The notes: generated by a model not told the origin, from the letters alone. 8,264 nt of DNA from JACOVP01 sp035289145 (GCA_035289145.1 DATDXZ010000096.1:1-8264); one strand, 5' to 3'. Counted from the stretch's first letter, positions 1 through 5,322 are shown. Numbers and translations are program-made.

Positions 1-903
1 AAACATCATTCCAGCAAGCGTCTCTACATCACCAACACTTTGCTGCCCTGAAATGATATTGTTGATCGAAACTGTTGCAGTTCTCGCAGTATCATCGATG
101 AACATCACTTTGACCACATATTCTTTGCCATCTAGAGTGTATTTTTTTGCCTCTCCTTCGCGCAAAGTGTCCTGTAACGCTCCTGAAAGCAGGCGCAAGG
201 CTATTTTATTGCCATTCTTTTCTGCTTTTGTGATGCTATATCTTCTTCCGAGCATCATCACTTCCTCATTTTCTAGATCTTCTAATTGGCTGCTTTCTAT
301 AGCTGATGCTAGTCCAGGACTAAACTCCAGCTCATATTCAAATGTAACATTTTCTTCTTTAAACACTAGAAAATCATCAACATCATTGTGACTGTCTTCA
401 GTAAATAGAATTCTTCCCGACAACATGTCTGTATCCTTGAAGCGAAGATATTGGTTGGCGAGCGTAGTTGACTTTCCTGTGCTGATGGTTGTACTTCCCA
501 AAGAAGGTGTTCTTGTGTCTGTGAGCGTGTCTATAACATCACCAAGATATTCATTAATCTCTATCTGGTTTGTTGCTGTTCCCAGCCTCAGCACTTCTCT
601 TGATTCTCTGTCTTGTGCATTCTTACAAACACCTTCCTGACAACCTTCTGGACATACATATACTTTGATGCGCGCCTGATTTTGACCACAATAATATTCT
701 ATGAGCGTGTCCTGCTGACAAGCGTCGACCAGCTTTTCATTGTCAACAGTTACTGTTCCCTGCACATCATACTCTAGACCCTCATCAGTATCTGTGCAGC
801 CATAAGTTGCTCTGCCAGTTAATTGTTCCTGCGCAGCAAAGAAAGAAACTAGCAGCAACATCAATCCTATAAGTATAGTTACCTCTTTTTTCACTCTGAA
901 CAC
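1..903 (-). CDS. S-layer-like secreted protein, N-terminal part (C-terminus beyond the left edge)
   Basis: The frame is open for 301 codons from a GTG at 903 to the window edge. The protein starts VFRVKKEVTILIG; residues 7-24 form a hydrophobic signal segment ending FFAAQ, so export is expected. Residues 36-93 hold six cysteines (C36, C62, C72, C84, C88, C93) in the order C..DACQQD..EYYCG..YVCPEGCQEGVC, a spacing I recognise from secreted proteins of DPANN archaea. Residues about 112-301 resemble the S-layer type found there: DDFLVF, a beta-rich YELEFSPG segment, LEDLENEEVMMLG, YSITKAEKNGN, GEAKKYTLDGKEY and VMFIDDTA. A likely role is in the cell envelope or surface layer; the family call rests on recalled similarity. 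GTG at 894 is an alternative start, but GTG 903 lies about 26 nt from the TATA-like box at 924-933, which suits a leaderless mRNA. There is no in-frame ATG before the signal segment. Confidence 0.72.
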   Translation of the reverse strand, partial: MFRVKKEVTILIGLMLLLVSFFAAQEQLTGRATYGCTDTDEGLEYDVQGTVTVDNEKLVDACQQDTLIEYYCGQNQARIKVYVCPEGCQEGVCKNAQDRESREVLRLGTATNQIEINEYLGDVIDTLTDTRTPSLGSTTISTGKSTTLANQYLRFKDTDMLSGRILFTEDSHNDVDDFLVFKEENVTFEYELEFSPGLASAIESSQLEDLENEEVMMLGRRYSITKAEKNGNKIALRLLSGALQDTLREGEAKKYTLDGKEYVVKVMFIDDTARTATVSINNIISGQQSVGDVETLAGMMF

Positions 904-923
904 CCATTCTTGATTCTTTTTTT

Positions 924-933
924 CTATATAAAT
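924..933 (-). promoter_or_regulatory. TATA-like box for the S-layer-like gene
   Basis: The minus strand reads AGATTTATATAG here. The box centre (about 929) is 26 nt upstream of the GTG at 903, the usual archaeal distance from TATA box to transcription start. Transcription would therefore begin at or next to the start codon. Confidence 0.5.
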
Positions 934-968
934 CTACAGTCTGTGTGTTTTTGACCGACAGATTTATA
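927..968. repeat. 9-bp inverted repeat containing both divergent TATA boxes
   Basis: TATAAATCT at 927-935 and AGATTTATA at 960-968 are exact inverted copies separated by 24 nt. Each arm contains the TATA-like box of one of the two divergent genes, so the core promoters of the S-layer-like gene and vapB are near mirror images. ACAG-T-CTGT at 936-944 is a further short palindrome in the spacer. The symmetry could simply reflect two similar BRE/TATA elements, or a site where a dimeric regulator such as VapB sits over both promoters. Confidence 0.45.
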
Positions 969-972
969 AATA
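963..972 (+). promoter_or_regulatory. TATA-like box for vapB-vapC
   Basis: TTTATAAATA, preceded by AGA, lies about 23 nt (centre to start) upstream of the ATG at 990 and 35 nt upstream of the ATG at 1002. This fits either a leaderless mRNA from 990 or a short leader before 1002. Confidence 0.5.
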
Positions 973-989
973 ATGGAAATAAAAATGGT

Positions 990-1226
990 ATGGTAAATAA
1001 AATGGAAAAAACTACTCTTGAAAAACAAGGCAGGATATTCATTCCAAAACGATTACGTCATCGTTTAGGTTTGAGAACTGGACAGGAACTTATGTTGCAA
1101 GTTACTAAAGATGGCATTCTTTTGAAACCCTCACTCTCAACAAATGATTTCTCTACTGCAATAAAAGGATGCATCAAAGACGGAAAGACTGATTTTCTTA
1201 CTCTTAAGAAGATATGGAGGATGTAG
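990..1226 (+). CDS. vapB: VapB-like antitoxin, SpoVT/AbrB-type DNA-binding protein
   Basis: A protein of 78 residues. Residues about 5-46 (EKTTLEKQGRIFIPKRLRHRLGLRTGQEL) carry the swapped-hairpin AbrB signature: G-R-I/I-P-K-R/L-G-L/G-Q-E. This domain dimerises and binds DNA. The C-terminal tail, ending LTLKKIWRM, matches the region that usually binds and inhibits the partner PIN toxin. The toxin gene follows one base after the stop codon. The start at 990 was chosen because it follows the TATA-like box at 963-972 at near leaderless spacing; ATG 1002 (MEKTTLEK) is equally compatible with the domain. An in-frame ATG at 945 lies upstream of the TATA box and is unlikely. By analogy with known VapBC loci, VapB with VapC probably represses its own promoter, and may also touch the divergent S-layer-like promoter. 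Confidence 0.82.
   Translation: MVNKMEKTTLEKQGRIFIPKRLRHRLGLRTGQELMLQVTKDGILLKPSLSTNDFSTAIKGCIKDGKTDFLTLKKIWRM
1216..1220 (+). promoter_or_regulatory. Shine-Dalgarno site deciding the TTG start of vapC
   Basis: GGAGG lies in the last codons of vapB, 7 nt before the TTG at 1228. It supports translation of the toxin from a non-ATG codon. The nearest in-frame ATG, at 1249, would remove the first catalytic aspartate. Confidence 0.65.
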
Positions 1227-1227
1227 T

Positions 1228-1638
1228 TTGTATTTTGTCGACAGCAATATGTGGTGCTATTATCTTGATAGTGCTGCCAAAGAACATACTCTTGTAGCTT
1301 CTTACCTTGACAATTTAATGAAAAAAGAAAAACTCGCCATGAATTTCATTGTTCTCATGGAGGTTGCCCATTATGTCATAAAACGTTTGGGACCTCTTCA
1401 GGGAAAGGAGAAACTACAATTTTTCCTTACTTATCCTTTTGTCTTAGAAGATTTCGATTATGAGCTTCTGATTGCCTCTATAGACAAACTCTGCCAACAT
1501 TCTCATACAGGTATCGGTGGTCGTGATGCAACAATCATTGCAACGATGGAATCTCTGGAGATAAAAAAACTTATTACCCATGACCGGGCATTTCGATACA
1601 TCAATTCTATTACTGTTTTTGACCCTCTTGACACTTAA
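1228..1638 (+). CDS. vapC: VapC-like PIN-domain ribonuclease toxin
   Basis: A PIN-domain protein of 136 residues, about the usual VapC length. The expected acidic residues for metal binding are visible: D5 in YFVDSNMW, E45 in LMEVAHYV, D100 in GGRDATIIA and D119 in LITHDRAF. PIN toxins are Mg2+/Mn2+-dependent RNases that cut tRNA or other RNA when released from their antitoxin; the target here cannot be read from the sequence. The start is TTG 1228, since D5 lies only four residues in, and it has a GGAGG site at 1216-1220. The gene follows vapB with one base between stop and start, a typical co-transcribed and coupled pair. All four acidic positions are kept and there is no frameshift, so the toxin looks intact. 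Confidence 0.85.
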   Translation: MYFVDSNMWCYYLDSAAKEHTLVASYLDNLMKKEKLAMNFIVLMEVAHYVIKRLGPLQGKEKLQFFLTYPFVLEDFDYELLIASIDKLCQHSHTGIGGRDATIIATMESLEIKKLITHDRAFRYINSITVFDPLDT

Positions 1639-1654
1639 TTTTCCTATTCGCAAG

Positions 1655-1664
1655 TTTTATAAAT
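1655..1664 (+). promoter_or_regulatory. TATA-like box for lemA-htpX
   Basis: TTTTATAAAT is centred 26 nt upstream of the lemA ATG at 1686, just after the end of vapC. The spacing indicates a leaderless lemA-htpX transcript independent of vapBC. Confidence 0.55.
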
Positions 1665-1685
1665 CGCTATTCTTCTCTTTTATTT

Positions 1686-2231
1686 ATGACTTGGTTATGG
1701 CTTATTATTGCAGGAGTTTTAGTCCTCTACATAGTTCTCAAATTCAACCAGCTTGTCTCTTACAAGCATAGAATTGACAATGCCTGGTCACAAATTGACG
1801 TCCAATTGAAACGAAGATATGACTTGATTCCTAACTTGATTAACACGGTCAAAGGCTATGTCAAGCATGAAAGCTCCACACTCAAAGCATTGACTGACTC
1901 CAGAACTAGAATCATGGGCGGCAGCTCCATGGCTGAAAAAGCCAAAGCTACTGACCAGATGAGTGCTGCTTTAAAGACTATATTTGCAGTCGCTGAAAAC
2001 TACCCAAAATTACAGGCCAGTGAAAACTTCAAGCTGCTGCAGGAAGAACTAGCAGGCACAGAAAGCAAAATCGCCTATGCTAGGCAATTCTACAACGACA
2101 ATGTCCTCTCTTTAAACCAAGCCTTAGAGTCCTTTCCAACTAATATGATTGGATCTTTATTCGGCTTTAGATCGCGAGAATACTTCAAAGCTTCTGCAGC
2201 TGAAAGCAAACCTATCAAGGTAGACTTCTGA
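1686..2231 (+). CDS. lemA: LemA family membrane protein
   Basis: A protein of 181 residues, typical for LemA. Residues 3-20 (WLWLIIAGVLVLYIVLKF) form one N-terminal membrane segment; the rest is a helical domain expected to extend from the membrane. The family blocks are clear: NAWSQIDVQLKRRYDLIPNL at 32-51, then YPKLQASENF, LQEELAGTESKIAYARQFYN and LNQALESFPTNMIGSLFGF near the C-terminus. LemA function is poorly defined, but its gene is repeatedly found next to the membrane protease HtpX, as here. The two genes are separated by two bases and probably form one operon, which suggests a joint role in envelope protein quality control. The start at 1686 is backed by the TATA-like box at 1655-1664 at leaderless spacing. 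Confidence 0.9.
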   Translation: MTWLWLIIAGVLVLYIVLKFNQLVSYKHRIDNAWSQIDVQLKRRYDLIPNLINTVKGYVKHESSTLKALTDSRTRIMGGSSMAEKAKATDQMSAALKTIFAVAENYPKLQASENFKLLQEELAGTESKIAYARQFYNDNVLSLNQALESFPTNMIGSLFGFRSREYFKASAAESKPIKVDF

Positions 2232-2233
2232 TC

Positions 2234-3115
2234 ATGTATGATGAGATTGCATCGAACAAACGTAAAACATATGTCCTGATTTTCTTATTCTTTGTCTTCA
2301 TTGTGTTCTTAGGCTATATTCTAGGGGCTTTGTATAGCAGTCCTATTTTTGGCTTGAGCATGGCGTTTATCATCTCTTTTTTTTACATTCTCTTTAGCTT
2401 GTTTGCTGGGGACTCTGTCATTCTCACTTTGAACTCAGCAAAACCTGCAGATAGACGACATCACCCACATCTTGTCAACACTGTAGAAGGACTAGCGATT
2501 GCCGCTGGCATTCCCACACCGAAGATTTACGTGATTGATGACACCGCTATCAATGCTTTTGCCACTGGAAGAAGTCCGCAGCATGCAGCAGTGACTGTAA
2601 CGACTGGCTGCTTGCAACGATTAAAACGCAATGAACTAGAGGGTGTGTTAGCCCACGAATTAAGCCACATTAAAAATTATGATATCCGCTACATGTTGGT
2701 TGTTGTCATGATGGTTGGCGTTACATTAGTGTTAAGTGATTTTTTATTACGCTCTTTATGGATGGGTGGAGGCAGACGAGACAATAGTAAAGGAAATGCT
2801 ATTCTTCTTGTTATTGGATTAGTGCTGGCTATTTTAGCACCTATTGCTGTACGTCTTATTCAACTAGCTGTCTCCAGACAAAGAGAATACTTAGCTGACG
2901 CCTCTGGTGTACTTTTAACGAGATATCCTCCTGGACTGGCAAGCGCATTGAAGAAGATTAGAAACGACAAAGAACCTCTAGTGGAAGCTGCTGACAGATC
3001 AACGGCACATTTGTATATTGAGAATCCTTTGCACAAGACGAGAAAGAAATTTTCCAGCGTGTGGTCAACACATCCTGACATCAATGTACGCATAGAACGA
3101 TTAGAGAAGATGTAA
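2234..3115 (+). CDS. htpX: HtpX-like membrane zinc metalloprotease (M48 family)
   Basis: A protein of 293 residues, the normal HtpX length. Membrane segments are visible at about 13-32, 37-58, 152-175 and 188-210. The zinc site is complete: HELSH at 141-145 supplies H141, catalytic E142 and H145, and the third ligand is E218 in SRQREYLAD. The first cytosolic stretch carries the family blocks PKIYVIDD and NAFATGRSP. The C-terminus ends with the usual STHPDINVRIERLEKM block. HtpX degrades misfolded or damaged membrane proteins. The ATG at 2234 is two bases after the lemA stop with only a weak AAGG at 2217-2220, so translation is probably coupled. The last 35 bp overlap the 3' end of the small minus-strand gene at 3081-3308. 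Confidence 0.93.
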   Translation: MYDEIASNKRKTYVLIFLFFVFIVFLGYILGALYSSPIFGLSMAFIISFFYILFSLFAGDSVILTLNSAKPADRRHHPHLVNTVEGLAIAAGIPTPKIYVIDDTAINAFATGRSPQHAAVTVTTGCLQRLKRNELEGVLAHELSHIKNYDIRYMLVVVMMVGVTLVLSDFLLRSLWMGGGRRDNSKGNAILLVIGLVLAILAPIAVRLIQLAVSRQREYLADASGVLLTRYPPGLASALKKIRNDKEPLVEAADRSTAHLYIENPLHKTRKKFSSVWSTHPDINVRIERLEKM

Positions 3116-3308
3116 CAATAGTATCTAAATTATTGTCGAAATAATGACTTTTTGCTTCCTTGATATCTTCTTCAGTGAATTTTATTCCTTTTAACATTCC
3201 TTTTAGTGATACAATTTTTTTCTTTCTCTTTGGTAATGTCCATTTTTTTAGCTTTTCTATTTCACTTTCTAGAGATTCTATTCTTCTAGCGACAAATTCT
3301 TGTTCCAT
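3081..3308 (-). CDS. Small antitoxin-like protein with no toxin beside it
   Basis: A protein of 75 residues. Residues about 1-22 (MEQEFVARRIESLESEIEKL) look like a short helix or coiled coil. Residues 34-56 (SLKGMLKGIKFTEEDIKEAK) resemble the C-terminal block of small archaeal antitoxins that precede PIN toxins, where a SLKG-L-KG...EEDI.EAK pattern recurs. This is recalled similarity, not a search result. No toxin gene follows: the next sequence on this strand is the antisense of htpX, which this gene overlaps by 35 bp tail to tail. After SHYFDNNLD the last 14 residues (ending LIVLCVH) look like read-through into the antisense of htpX, so the original stop may be lost. An AAGGA lies close upstream of ATG 3308. 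It is the last gene of the minus-strand cluster, 33 nt after the preceding stop. Confidence 0.55.
   Translation of the reverse strand: MEQEFVARRIESLESEIEKLKKWTLPKRKKKIVSLKGMLKGIKFTEEDIKEAKSHYFDNNLDTIVTSSLIVLCVH
3215..3249 (+). terminator. T-rich stretch, possible htpX transcript end
   Basis: Two T7 runs, at 3215-3221 and 3243-3249, lie about 100-135 bp after the htpX stop on the sense strand. Archaeal RNA polymerase often stops at such runs. They also lie inside the antisense of the small minus-strand gene, where they encode lysine codons, so the call is weak. Confidence 0.2.
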
Positions 3309-3341
3309 AGTCCTTATATTTTTCTTCTTCTTTATGATAGT

Positions 3342-3676
3342 TTAAGGCAGAAAACTCAGCGGCTTTAGCCCTTGAGATGAATGCCTTAGAATTCTTCTTA
3401 AATCAGACATCTCAAAAACGCCCAAATATTTCCAAGAACTTAGTGTTCCACTCAATGGAATGTCTTCAGGTCTTATACAACTCTGAGTTGTAGAAAAAAT
3501 AAAATCATGGTCAAAATCAACAAACCCACCATATTCTTTTAACCATGGATCCTCTGTAAAACTTAGGTTAAATGCCCTGGGAAACCAGAGTTAATCAATG
3601 GAGATCTCTCTATTTTAACACAACCTTCATATTTAGGATGATTCTGTACTTTTTGACGCAATTCTTCGTATTTCAT
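3342..3676 (-). CDS. Unknown protein of about 111 residues, split by a -1 frame change
   Basis: The first frame starts at ATG 3676 (MKYEELRQKVQNHPKYEGC) and hits a stop after 37 residues at 3563-3565. The -1 frame is open from about 3590 to a stop at 3342-3344. Joined at T TTC CCA (3578-3584), the two give about 111 residues with continuous sense: ...LINSGFPRAFNLSF, then DPWLKEYGGFVDFD, TTQSCIRPEDI at about 63-73 and KYLGVFEM at about 83-90. I do not recognise the family with certainty. The TTQSCIRPEDI...LGVFEM segment recalls the motif 2 region of archaeal alanyl-tRNA synthetases (QPCIR..DI...FEM), but the protein is far too short for that enzyme. It starts 12 nt after the previous gene. The frame change may be programmed frameshifting, a one-base loss by decay, or a sequencing error. 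Confidence 0.55.
3578..3584 (-). other. Candidate -1 slippery heptamer T TTC CCA
   Basis: In the zero frame the codons read GGT TTC CCA GGG, so the heptamer is phased X XXY YYZ. Slipping back one base gives AGG GCA TTT as the next codons and opens the rest of the gene. After 5 nt comes TTTAACC (3566-3572 on the minus strand), which can pair with GGTTAAA (3538-3544) as a 7-bp stem with a 21-nt loop. The zero-frame stop falls at the start of that loop. Confidence 0.35.
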
Positions 3677-3688
3677 TTTCTTCAATAT

Positions 3689-4044
3689 TTATAAGAGAGA
3701 ATGGGAGCAACGTTCTTGAATGGAGATAGCGTAGGATGTTATCCTCTTAGGATGCAATGTATGTTTATAGATTGTGTAACCACCATAAAAATAACCATCT
3801 TCAATACAAGCGTTTGAGGATTGAACCATTTCTGAGGTGCAATTACAATCAAAGACTCTTCCAAGCCTGTCTAGAATTTGCTTAATTCCATCTCGCCCTG
3901 AAGTTTTAACAGAAGATTCAACGATTCTTCCTTCCAGTTGTTTTTTTTATGGTTAACGCATGCGTCTTTTTTTATAGCAATGGAAAGTATAGCTTTAGCT
4001 GTTTCTATGCCTTCCACACACGAATCAGATTCATTCTTTATCAT
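3689..4044 (-). CDS. Unknown cysteine-containing protein of about 118 residues, split by a -1 frame change
   Basis: ATG 4044 lies one base after the preceding stop, so translation is likely coupled. The zero frame gives 57 residues (MIKNESDSCVEGIETAK...) and stops at 3871-3873. The -1 frame, entered at an eight-A run, continues to a stop at 3689-3691 with QLEGRIVESSVKTSGRDG, ILDRLGRVFDCNC, SSNACIEDGYFYGGY and ISIQERCSHSLL. Joined, the product has 118 residues and six cysteines at about 9, 29, 67, 69, 80 and 113. The N-terminal part looks helical and the rest mixed; I see no membrane segment and do not recognise the family. The -1 frame has a stop just before the A run, so the junction must lie in or after that run. 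The options are programmed frameshifting, transcriptional slippage on A8, gene decay, or a homopolymer sequencing error. Confidence 0.55.
3911..3946 (-). other. Candidate -1 slippery heptamer A AAA AAC with downstream hairpin
   Basis: In the zero frame the codons read CAT AAA AAA AAC AAC, so A AAA AAC (3940-3946, minus strand) is the classical -1 slippery heptamer in the right phase. Eight to nine nt downstream, GAAGA and TCTTC pair with a TC/GA continuation across one A-A mismatch and a GTT loop (3911-3931). The stem is AT-rich and weak, but its spacing is that of known frameshift stimulators. Confidence 0.38.
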
Positions 4045-4045
4045 T

Positions 4046-4432
4046 TTAAAGCCCCCACATACTATCCATCATATAATCTGCAATTTCACCATCTCGTTCA
4101 GAACTTCGCGCAAAGCGCCATCTTTTATTAAAGAAATCCACTTTTGCAATATCACCCAATTCTTTAGCAATCCCTGAAGCAGCCACATAATATGATGAAT
4201 GCATGCCGCGATCTACTACATCATACCCATGGTTATTTTCCGTGTGCAAATGCCAGAACTCGTCGAGGAGTTTCTTCTTGATATCTTGGGCTACAGGCAC
4301 ATTCAAATTCCAAATCTCTTTAAGCAATCCGCCAACACCATATGGATTAAAGCATGCATAGCCTCTAGAAAGACTTTCAATAACCTCTATTCTTGCTTTC
4401 TCATGTTTGTTGTCTTGGCTGTCACAGTTCAT
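4046..4432 (-). CDS. Hypothetical protein of 128 residues, first gene of the small-gene cluster
   Basis: An intact frame of 128 residues starting MNCDSQDNKHEKARIEVIE. I do not recognise it. It appears soluble and mostly helical, rich in aromatic and charged residues, with no signal peptide or membrane segment. Visible stretches are RGYACFNPYGVGGLLKEIW (about 23-41), a histidine-bearing FWHLHTENNHGYD, HSSYYVAASGIAKELGDIA and a C-terminal ERDGEIADYMMDSMWGL. These histidines and acidic residues could bind metal, but no known motif is evident. The stop is one base from the next start, giving a tight minus-strand operon. Its promoter region is shared with the divergent TrmB-like regulator and contains a palindrome, so control by that regulator is plausible. 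I treat it as real because its stop abuts the next start, it has its own TATA-like box, and it is the long open frame of the locus. Confidence 0.6.
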   Translation of the reverse strand: MNCDSQDNKHEKARIEVIESLSRGYACFNPYGVGGLLKEIWNLNVPVAQDIKKKLLDEFWHLHTENNHGYDVVDRGMHSSYYVAASGIAKELGDIAKVDFFNKRWRFARSSERDGEIADYMMDSMWGL

Positions 4433-4442
4433 TTTTAATCAC

Positions 4443-4460
4443 TTAATAGTTACTACTTAA
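4443..4460. promoter_or_regulatory. Palindrome, candidate operator between the small-gene cluster and the TrmB-like gene
   Basis: TTAA-TAGT-T-ACTA-C-TTAA is a near-perfect palindrome centred on 4451, with one extra C on the right arm. It lies between the minus-strand TATA-like box (4463-4472) and the start at 4432, over the expected transcription start, where a bound repressor would block initiation. A TrmB-family gene starts 82 bp away on the other strand, so autogenous or divergent control is a reasonable guess. Confidence 0.4.
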
Positions 4461-4462
4461 TT

Positions 4463-4472
4463 TGTATATTTA
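4463..4472 (-). promoter_or_regulatory. TATA-like box for the minus-strand small-gene cluster
   Basis: The minus strand reads AAATATACAA. Its centre is about 35 nt from the ATG at 4432, which predicts a leader of roughly 9 nt. It differs from the leaderless spacing of the neighbouring plus-strand genes. Confidence 0.4.
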
Positions 4473-4511
4473 TGTTTATGGTGTAAAAAATATTACAACA
4501 AAATAGAAAAT

Positions 4512-4520
4512 CTTAAATAC
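4512..4520 (+). promoter_or_regulatory. TATA-like box for the TrmB-family gene
   Basis: CTTAAATAC is centred 26 nt upstream of ATG 4542, fitting a leaderless mRNA. AGTACT at 4521-4526, directly downstream, is a small palindrome that may be a second contact site for a regulator. Confidence 0.45.
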
Positions 4521-4541
4521 AGTACTTCACTAATCTCTTTT

Positions 4542-5288
4542 ATGGATTTTGAATTTTACTTGGAAAAAATAGGACTAAGTCAGCAAGAGGCAAAAGTATA
4601 CTTAAGCGCTTTAAAATTAGGAGTTGCAAAAGCCAGTGACATTGCACAAAAAGCAAATATTAAGAGAGAGGCTTCTTATTATGTCTTAAAATCACTTGAA
4701 GAAAAAGGATTGGTTAGTGAAGTTATACGATCGGGCGTTAAATACTATAATGCGATTCAACCAAAAAGAATTTTAGAGATACTTGAAGAGGAAAAACAAC
4801 AAAAAACTGATATAATTAAAGAGATTATACCAGAATTAGAAAAGTTGCAGAAAATTGCTATAACTAGACCTAAAGTTGAGTTTTATGAAGGTGTAGAAGG
4901 ATTCAAAACAGTACTTTCCATATTACTACAAAAAAGAGGTCAAGTTATCTATTGTTATGTCTCCGAGAACATTGTAAATTTTCTTCCAACATTTAGTTTA
5001 CAATTTAGGCGAAGAAGAAGAGAGAACAATATATCTTTAAAGGTTATTACACATAGGACAAAAACAACTGAACATCTAAGAAAAATGGATAAAGAAGAAT
5101 TACGAAAAACAAGATTCAATGATGCTATAATGCGGAATAGCGATTCTGCATTTTATATCCTATCTGATGCAATACTTATACTTAAGGCAAATGAAAAAGA
5201 ACAATTGGGCATTTATATAAAAGAAAAAGGCGTAGCAAAATTACAAAAAGATATTTTTGAACGTGTGTGGAAAGAGTCAAAAGATTGA
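4542..5288 (+). CDS. TrmB-family transcriptional regulator
   Basis: A protein of 248 residues. Residues about 1-75 form a winged helix-turn-helix typical of TrmB proteins: YLEKIGLSQQEAKVYLSALKL, SDIAQKANIKREASYYVLKSLEEKGLV and YYNAIQPKRILEIL. A charged helix, probably a coiled coil for dimerisation, spans about 76-105. The C-terminal effector or sensor region begins PKVEFYEGVEGFKTVL and includes IYCYVS, FRRRRRENNI, KMDKEELRKTRF and a final AKLQKDIFERVWKESKD, all recurring in archaeal TrmB-like regulators. Classical TrmB binds sugars and controls sugar uptake, but no transporter is present and the ligand here is unknown. It is transcribed away from the small-gene cluster, with a palindrome at 4443-4460 between them, so that cluster is a likely target. 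The TATA-like box at 4512-4520 sets the start at 4542. Confidence 0.85.
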   Translation: MDFEFYLEKIGLSQQEAKVYLSALKLGVAKASDIAQKANIKREASYYVLKSLEEKGLVSEVIRSGVKYYNAIQPKRILEILEEEKQQKTDIIKEIIPELEKLQKIAITRPKVEFYEGVEGFKTVLSILLQKRGQVIYCYVSENIVNFLPTFSLQFRRRRRENNISLKVITHRTKTTEHLRKMDKEELRKTRFNDAIMRNSDSAFYILSDAILILKANEKEQLGIYIKEKGVAKLQKDIFERVWKESKD

Positions 5289-5303
5289 TTCGTTATTGTC
5301 GTA

Positions 5304-5314
5304 GAGAGTCTCTC
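5304..5314. repeat. Short inverted repeat upstream of the YchF-like gene
   Basis: GAGAG-T-CTCTC is a perfect 5-bp inverted repeat with a one-base centre, 8 bp upstream of the TATA-like box at 5323-5330. As RNA it would make only a four-pair hairpin, so it is more likely an operator than a terminator for the preceding gene, or chance. Confidence 0.25.
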
Positions 5315-5322
5315 AGATACTC

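Noticed and set aside
53..640. Two plus-strand open frames (53-391 and 425-640)
   Set aside because: They are antisense to the S-layer-like gene, whose minus-strand frame is continuous, has a signal peptide and family-like motifs. The plus-strand products look like low-complexity serine/leucine shadows.
785..1042. Minus-strand open frame of 85 codons across the vapB/S-layer promoter region
   Set aside because: It overlaps the divergent promoters and the start of vapB, and its tail is the S-layer-like signal-peptide DNA read in the wrong frame.
1444..1653. Minus-strand open frame opposite vapC
   Set aside because: It is antisense to the conserved PIN domain, with no recognisable motif and no start context.
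3081..4432. The small-gene cluster as an insertion sequence, since -1 slippery sites are typical of transposases
   Set aside because: No transposase motifs, no terminal inverted repeats and no target duplication were seen at the cluster edges.
3938..4438. Plus-strand open frames opposite the small-gene cluster (3938-4177, 3949-4131, 4199-4438)
   Set aside because: The minus-strand frames show operon spacing and more protein-like composition; these are their shadows.
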